Part shown: positions 59,944 to 64,000 of the stretch, one piece after another
Layout: each line of letters begins with the position of its first letter
Numbering within the stretch: position 1 is the stretch's first letter
Assembly: GCA_902465605.1 (NCBI GenBank)
Contig: CABQNT010000003.1
Span: forward strand, 124,001-188,000
Length of the DNA: 64,000 nt
Source of the DNA: Prevotella sp902465605
GTDB lineage: Bacteria; Bacteroidota; Bacteroidia; Bacteroidales; Bacteroidaceae
Direction of reading: 5' to 3'
Position numbers and translations under genes: made by a program
Notes under the pieces: generated by a model
What the model saw: only the letters and a program-made list of their open reading frames with translations
Database searches by the model: none
Told to the model about the DNA's origin: nothing

Positions 59944-60031
59944 CAATCTCCATGCTTTTGGATGCCAAACCCAATGACTTTAGGGGCCAAACTCAATGAC
60001 TTTGGAGGTCAAAGTCAAGGCTATTGGAATT
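59944..60031. repeat. 22-bp tandem array (array C), 4 units
   Basis: Units begin at 59944, 59966, 59988 and 60010, all 22 bp: CAATCTCCATGCTTTTGG, CAAACCCAATGACTTTAGG, CAAACTCAATGACTTTGGAG and CAAAGTCAAGGCTATTGG, each plus variable bases. The third is close to the ideal dyad. It lies in the gap between the leftward beta-barrel gene and the rightward lipoprotein/ECF operon; apart from promoters the gap holds nothing else. Confidence 0.9.
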
Positions 60032-60246
60032 TGAAAATGTGTTGTTTTGTAACATGTTGATTTCCATTTCGTTATGATTTAATTGGTAGGCATGTTACAT
60101 CCGTAGAACGCTTGTGTTCATTATCTTGTTTAGTTGATTCGTTAAATTCGTTAAATTCGTAGTTCCACGACATCGCCTTTAAATGTAAGAACGATAGCTG
60201 AAACAAAATAAATGGTAAAAACTTGCGATTGCCATGCAAGATTTTT

Positions 60247-60254
60247 TATATTTG
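60247..60254 (+). promoter_or_regulatory. -7 box of the lipoprotein/ECF sigma operon
   Basis: TATATTTG, with a TTG 21 bp upstream as weak -33. The leader of about 70 bp carries no recognisable structure. Whether an ECF-type promoter overlaps, as in self-activating systems, cannot be seen. Confidence 0.5.
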
Positions 60255-60330
60255 TAGTTATAATGATGAAAGGTTACTGTATTCAAGGTAGAAATCAAGG
60301 GGATGATGCCGAGAGTGCAGATGAAATAAA

Positions 60331-60912
60331 ATGAGAATGATGAAATATGTTTTTTACTTCTTGATAGGTCTGCTGTGCGTGAGTTGTGCGGTTGGTGACG
60401 GGGACGAAATGAGCCATGGCACCCTGAATTCGGCGCATCTGTCGCCAGAATATTACGGGCAGTTTGAAGGGATATGGAGCATCAATGGTCAGAACATTGG
60501 CTCGGCTGAATTAGCGATGGGCGTGCAACAAGTGTATTCAACCCTGCCGTTGGCTCAAGACGTACAACAGACCATCGCGCGCAAACTGGGCGTTGAGGCG
60601 TTGGACGATGTGCGGAGTGGCAGCTATAGTGTGTCTTATTTGGAAACCGCTTACTCGGCCAGTTCGCGCTATTTTACACTCCTGCCACACGATGTCGAGA
60701 TAACGGTGAAGGCCAAGGGCCACACACACAAGGTGCAATTGGTCATGGAACTGGACAATAGCAAGGCGGTGTACGACAAGCAGACCACGGCCTTCGTCGC
60801 CTTTTTGCATTTGGCCGAGGTTCGGTTGGACGGGGAGTTGCTGAGGGAATACAAACCGTCGCAGACCATTCAATTTAAATCTACGAAGAAAACCAGAACA
60901 AGTGGAGACTGA
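60331..60912 (+). CDS. Uncharacterised lipoprotein (possibly DUF4840-like), cotranscribed with ECF sigma
   Basis: A 193-residue lipoprotein (FYFLIGLLCVSCAVGDG, lipobox VSC). The mature part has a beta-rich domain with FEGIWSINGQNIGSAELAMG, SASSRYFTLLPHDVEITVKA and KVQLVMELDNSKAVYDKQTT. It recalls the DUF4840 group of Bacteroidota lipoproteins by size and layout, which is not confirmed. Its end overlaps the sigma factor start by 11 bp, so expression of the two is coupled. In-frame ATGs at 60337 and 60340 are alternative starts. Confidence 0.78.
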   Translation: MRMMKYVFYFLIGLLCVSCAVGDGDEMSHGTLNSAHLSPEYYGQFEGIWSINGQNIGSAELAMGVQQVYSTLPLAQDVQQTIARKLGVEALDDVRSGSYSVSYLETAYSASSRYFTLLPHDVEITVKAKGHTHKVQLVMELDNSKAVYDKQTTAFVAFLHLAEVRLDGELLREYKPSQTIQFKSTKKTRTSGD

Positions 60913-61447
60913 AAAAAGTCTTTTGGAGGATATACTTCAAGGTAAACGTACGGCCATGCGACGGTTGTATGAGCGTTACAGTGGGTATGCCATGGCCGTT
61001 GGGCTGCGGTATATAGCCGACCGTGACGCTGTGCAGGACGTGTTGCAGGATAGCTTCGTGAAAGTGTTCGCAGCCATCAACAGGTTTGGTTATCGCGGTG
61101 AGGGATCGCTGAAGGCGTGGGTGATGCGCATTGTGGCCAACGAATCGCTGAACTATCTCAAGCAAAACCAGCGGCTACAATTCGTGGATGAGATGCCCGA
61201 CGTGGCTGATGAGGATGAAGAGGTGGATGTGAAAAACATTCCCATGAGTGTGGTGATGCAGATGATACAGCAGCTCCCTGCTGGCTACAGGACGGTGTTC
61301 AACCAGTTTGTGTTTGAGGAGAAAAGCCATCGTGAAATCGCATCAGACCTGGGAATCAAGGAGAGTACATCGGCTTCGCAATATTTTAGGGCGAAAAACT
61401 TGTTGGCAAAAATGATTCAAGAATATTCAAAGACGACGACAATATGA
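60902..61447 (+). CDS. ECF-type RNA polymerase sigma factor
   Basis: A 181-residue group IV sigma factor. Region 2: AMRRLYERYSGYAMAVGLRY, DAVQDVLQDSFVKVFAAINR and GSLKAWVMRIVANESLNYLK; region 4: LPAGYRTVFNQFVFEEKSHR and EIASDLGIKESTSASQYFRA with the helix-turn-helix. Starts at a GTG that overlaps the upstream lipoprotein gene by 11 bp, and its stop codon overlaps the ATG of the next gene by 4 bp. This tight arrangement indicates the next gene encodes its regulator. No sigma/anti-sigma-linked SusC-type gene is adjacent. Confidence 0.93.
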   Translation: METEKSLLEDILQGKRTAMRRLYERYSGYAMAVGLRYIADRDAVQDVLQDSFVKVFAAINRFGYRGEGSLKAWVMRIVANESLNYLKQNQRLQFVDEMPDVADEDEEVDVKNIPMSVVMQMIQQLPAGYRTVFNQFVFEEKSHREIASDLGIKESTSASQYFRAKNLLAKMIQEYSKTTTI

Positions 61448-62721
61448 AGAAAGACGATTGGATAAAAGATATACAACGGCGCATGGCCGACCACCAGGAA
61501 CCTGTTAAGGATGACTTGTGGGCTGGCATTGAACAGGCGCTTGACCAACAAAAGGTTGTTGGGAAGCCGGCTGTGGTGATGCGCTGGCGGCGTTATGTCG
61601 CAGCGGCGGCCATCGTTTTAGCTTTGATGGGCGGGGCAGGATATGTGCTGTTCAACCATCAAAAACAGGCCGAAAAAGAGGTGGCACGGACCGAAACCGA
61701 ACAGCAACCGGCCGGTTTGCAACCCAGCACCCAACAGATAGAGCCGATGGTGCTTGCCGAACAAGCACACGAGTCGGTGGCATCGTGTGTTAAAAAGGCG
61801 TTGACGGCTGTGCGACAAGGCGCAGACAGTGAGCAACCGTTGATGGCTATGGTGCAGGAAACGAAGGCAGAACCTTCGGACAGATCGCAGGATTTGATGA
61901 ATAAGGATATGGAACCAGGCGGACAACCGGAAGCGTCATCCGCCGAAGCAACGGACAAAGTGGCTGAACAACCGCAACCATCGGCCGTGCGAAAGAATGA
62001 GGGTGGAAGGTCTTCGCAAACGTTTTTGCCTGCCGAGCGGCAGCGCATCCATGCTTCACGCCATGGCGCGAGGGTGACGATGAATCTCTATGCGGCTAAT
62101 TCGGTGGGTACCTATTCGGGACGTAACGGTCTTGCCACGCCTGTTGATATGGTGGCTAACTATTATTTGGCAAAGGCCGCTCCTGAATTGTTCTTTGCAG
62201 AGGCGGCATCGCCCATCGCCCTTCAGTCACACGAGGAGACTGATCATCACCAGCCAGTGTCGTTTGGATTGACGGTAGGCTATGCCCTCAACCAGCGATG
62301 GACATTAACATCGGGTTTGGTGTACACGAAACTGTCTTCCGATTTCATTCAAGTTTTTGATGACAGTAGGCTTACCCGTCGGCAAACTTTGCACTATGTG
62401 GGAATACCACTGAATGTGAATTTCATGGTTTGGGGCAACAAAAAACTAAAAACATACGTCACTGCGGGTGGGCAAGTCGACTTCAATGTGGATGCCAAAA
62501 CGGTGAAAGAGGGCATCAAACACGACATGCCCAAGGATAAGTTGCAACTGTCTACCCAGGCTGCCTTGGGCTTGCAGTATGACTTTACGCCGCATCTTGG
62601 GGCTTATTTCGAGCCTGGCGTGAAATATTACATCGACAACAAGAGCGAAACGCAGAACTTCTTTAAAGACAAACCGCTGAACGTTCACCTGCAAGTGGGG
62701 TTGAGGTGGAATATCCAGTAA
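61444..62721 (+). CDS. Putative anti-sigma factor fused to an outer-membrane beta-barrel domain
   Basis: A 425-residue protein with an unusual layout. Residues 1-50 form a cytosolic helical segment (DDWIKDIQRRMADHQEPVKD, then DLWAGIEQAL) of the type found in Bacteroidota proteins paired with ECF sigma factors; one membrane helix follows (51-70, YVAAAAIVLALMGGAGYVLF). After it comes a long Gln/Glu/Ala-rich linker (71-270), then a C-terminal beta-barrel-like domain (about 270-425; VSFGLTVGYALNQRWTLTSG, HYVGIPLNVNFMVWG, HLGAYFEPGVKYYID, LNVHLQVGLRW). If correct, one polypeptide runs from the cytosolic sigma factor to the outer membrane. It begins 4 bp inside the sigma factor gene. The role as anti-sigma factor is inferred from position and topology. 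Confidence 0.8.
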   Translation: MKKDDWIKDIQRRMADHQEPVKDDLWAGIEQALDQQKVVGKPAVVMRWRRYVAAAAIVLALMGGAGYVLFNHQKQAEKEVARTETEQQPAGLQPSTQQIEPMVLAEQAHESVASCVKKALTAVRQGADSEQPLMAMVQETKAEPSDRSQDLMNKDMEPGGQPEASSAEATDKVAEQPQPSAVRKNEGGRSSQTFLPAERQRIHASRHGARVTMNLYAANSVGTYSGRNGLATPVDMVANYYLAKAAPELFFAEAASPIALQSHEETDHHQPVSFGLTVGYALNQRWTLTSGLVYTKLSSDFIQVFDDSRLTRRQTLHYVGIPLNVNFMVWGNKKLKTYVTAGGQVDFNVDAKTVKEGIKHDMPKDKLQLSTQAALGLQYDFTPHLGAYFEPGVKYYIDNKSETQNFFKDKPLNVHLQVGLRWNIQ

Positions 62722-62761
62722 GCATCAGAAGGGGGAGTGGGTGTTTGTTCACGCATGTTGA

Positions 62762-62794
62762 AAGGTGGTTCGGCGCATGTCGTTTGCGCACCTT
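62762..62794. terminator. Interrupted hairpin between convergent genes
   Basis: AAGGT and GCGCA (62762-62777) pair with TGCGC and ACCTT (62785-62794) with a bulge. It overlaps the stop codon of the leftward gene. No T-run, so it is a weak terminator at best. Confidence 0.3.
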
Positions 62795-63176
62795 ACCCCC
62801 GCATTAGTTTTTGGTGTGCTGGCTCGAACTTTTTGGGATATTTGGCTTGCAGACAGAGGTTGACCAATGCGTTGGCCAGCAATTCAGCGTCATTTAAGTC
62901 AACACCTTGCCCACGCGATATATCCTTGCCCAGACATACCTCCCAAGTAGCGTTGAAACAGCTGTCTTCAGCACCCACATACGAGTGGTCGGGCTTGTCA
63001 CCGGGCATGACCTTGTAACGAATGGCCTTGCTGTTGTTCACTGGTTTCATGGTGAGCAGCATGTCGTATGCCATCTTCAGCTGTGGACGGAACTTGTTGG
63101 TTCCGGGAAACATGTCATTGATGACGGGCATGATTTCATCAAACTCGTAGGCTTGTAAAAGGTGAAATAGTTTCAT
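62793..63176 (-). CDS. Conserved protein of unknown function
   Basis: A 127-residue soluble protein without signal or membrane segments (KLFHLLQAYEFDEIMPVIND, FPGTNKFRPQLKMAYDMLLT, NATWEVCLGKDISRGQGVDL). I do not recognise the family. It stands alone between the anti-sigma/barrel gene (convergent) and the exonuclease gene. The 154-bp gap to the exonuclease gene holds nothing notable. Confidence 0.7.
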   Translation of the reverse strand: MKLFHLLQAYEFDEIMPVINDMFPGTNKFRPQLKMAYDMLLTMKPVNNSKAIRYKVMPGDKPDHSYVGAEDSCFNATWEVCLGKDISRGQGVDLNDAELLANALVNLCLQAKYPKKFEPAHQKLMRG

Positions 63177-63330
63177 AATTCTTTGTTATTGTTGTCTTTA
63201 TTGTATTCAGTGTGTATGGATGCGTGTGCCGTATGGCTTGAAAGTAGTGGCTTTTAACATCGTTTATCCTATCTCCATGGAGCGTGAGTGCTTGTTTTTA
63301 CGCACGTTTTTTGTCTTCGTTTCTCGTTCG

Positions 63331-63828
63331 TCAGAGGATGTTTAATGCGATAACCGAGCAGGCCTCAGCATCGGCTAAGGCGTGGTGATGGTTCACTAAG
63401 TTGTAACCCAAATGGGCCGCTACCGTGTGTAACTGGTGATTGGCCAATTCGTGATGGCAGAAAACTCTGCGTGAAGCGATCAACGTACAATAGAAAGGAT
63501 AGTTGGGATAGGCCATGCCGTAGGTTGCGAAGCAGGCCTTCAGGCAGCTCTCATCAAAGGCTTTGTTGTGCGCCACCAATGGAAGATGCTTGATGAGGGG
63601 TGTTATTTCGGCCCACACTTCAGGGAAAGTGGGCGCATCTTGCGTGTCTGAGGGTAAAATACCATGCACGGCGATGTTGCGTGGATGGTAGTAATTGGGG
63701 TAAGGACGAATGAGGTGATAGTACGAATCGGTAATCTTCCCATTCTCTACTATCACCACACCTACGCTGCAAACGCTGCTTCTGCAGCTGTTGGCAGTTT
63801 CAAAATCTATGGCTGCGAAGTCTTTCAA
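63331..63828 (-). CDS. 3'-5' exonuclease of the DEDDh (DnaQ/epsilon-like) family
   Basis: A 165-residue stand-alone exonuclease with all catalytic residues: AIDFETANSCRSSVCSVGVV (Asp, Glu), LVAHNKAFDESCLKACFATY (Asp) and VNHHHALADAEACSVIALNI (His, Asp). It removes nucleotides from 3' ends; this short form is separate from the replicative polymerase. Cytosolic. The substrate (DNA or RNA, repair or turnover) cannot be told from sequence. Confidence 0.93.
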   Translation of the reverse strand: MKDFAAIDFETANSCRSSVCSVGVVIVENGKITDSYYHLIRPYPNYYHPRNIAVHGILPSDTQDAPTFPEVWAEITPLIKHLPLVAHNKAFDESCLKACFATYGMAYPNYPFYCTLIASRRVFCHHELANHQLHTVAAHLGYNLVNHHHALADAEACSVIALNIL

Positions 63829-63878
63829 TGTTCGCTGCTGATATTATCTGTTTGTTTGATTGGTCTTGTTCTGGCTTA

Positions 63879-64000
63879 TTAAAACTTAGCCATTTTGATG
63901 GCTACCACGGCACATTCATCTCCCTTGTTGCCCAGTTTGCCACCGCTTCTGTCTTGAGCTTGCTGTAAATCGTTGGTTGTCAACAACCCAAAGACCACCG
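63879..64000 (-). CDS. ribH: 6,7-dimethyl-8-ribityllumazine synthase, C-terminal end
   Basis: Only the last 40 codons are visible; the gene runs off the right edge. The sequence VFGLLTTNDLQQAQDRSGGK, then LGNKGDECAVVAIKMAKF, is the well-conserved end of lumazine synthase, with the GNKG motif in the last helices. The enzyme makes the riboflavin precursor from a ribityl-aminouracil and dihydroxybutanone phosphate in a large capsid-like assembly. Confidence 0.88.
   Translation of the reverse strand, partial: VVFGLLTTNDLQQAQDRSGGKLGNKGDECAVVAIKMAKF

Noticed and set aside
60331..62721. Classical FecR-type sigma/anti-sigma system with a TonB-dependent receptor
   Set aside because: No receptor gene is attached and the anti-sigma candidate lacks a FecR domain; it ends in a barrel-like domain instead.

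Overview
The window looks like a chromosomal stretch from a Bacteroidota genome, most likely Prevotellaceae (Prevotella or a close relative). The evidence is a SusC/SusD pair and two further TonB-dependent receptors, type IX secretion proteins (plug protein and PorQ), BACON-domain and lipobox lipoproteins, a short ~290-residue primary sigma factor, and repeated use of the Bacteroidota promoter TTTG-N19-TAnnTTTG. No phage, rRNA operon, CRISPR array or intact IS is visible.

Layout. 1-3.8 kb: a leftward potassium unit (trkH, a KdpD N-terminal protein without a kinase, a separate PAS histidine kinase cut by the window edge). 3.8-5.2 kb: a small relaxase-tail-like remnant, tRNA-Lys and a repeat array. 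5.2-10.4 kb: susC-susD. 10.4-15.1 kb: hisC (catalytic lysine apparently missing), a TonB-dependent receptor and the T9SS plug gene, leftward. 15.3-26.8 kb: mltF-type transglycosylase, a membrane protein, a SpoU methyltransferase divergent from TamL, radA divergent from a substrate-binding lipoprotein, a large TPR protein, a MITE and the primary sigma factor. 27-32.6 kb: TonB-dependent receptor plus BACON/OB-like lipoprotein. 32.7-39.1 kb: cupin, LuxR-type regulator, then leftward kdsA-kdsD-PLD phospholipid synthase (Kdo and phospholipid for the envelope) and a GHL10 hydrolase. 39.3-42.7 kb: a beta-barrel, recR, a membrane protein, GT2 and GNAT. 42.7-47.2 kb: tRNA-Gly, tRNA-Thr, DedA, TPR protein, glnS, initiator tRNA. 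47.7-51.9 kb: TetR regulator, fabG, pseudouridine synthase, cmk, DKNYY and YecH proteins. 52.4-58.2 kb: porQ, tonB, polyprenyl synthase, a conserved unknown, tatD and a PagL-like deacylase. 58.2-64 kb: two unknown envelope proteins, a lipoprotein/ECF sigma/anti-sigma-barrel unit, an unknown protein, a DEDDh exonuclease and the end of ribH.

Much of the content is envelope biology: outer-membrane import and its TonB energiser, outer-membrane assembly (TamL), T9SS, Kdo and lipid A modification, phospholipid and polyprenyl synthesis, and an ECF switch whose partner appears to join an inner-membrane anchor to an outer-membrane barrel.

The most striking structure is outside the genes. Seven of the larger intergenic gaps carry short arrays of one degenerate 22-bp repeat with an imperfect dyad core (CCAAASTCAATGAnTTTGG). 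Two of these arrays are followed by the same ~90-bp conserved block and lie a few hundred bases upstream of TonB-dependent receptor genes. A 195-bp MITE with 19-bp terminal inverted repeats and a TAA target duplication sits just after the sigma factor gene.
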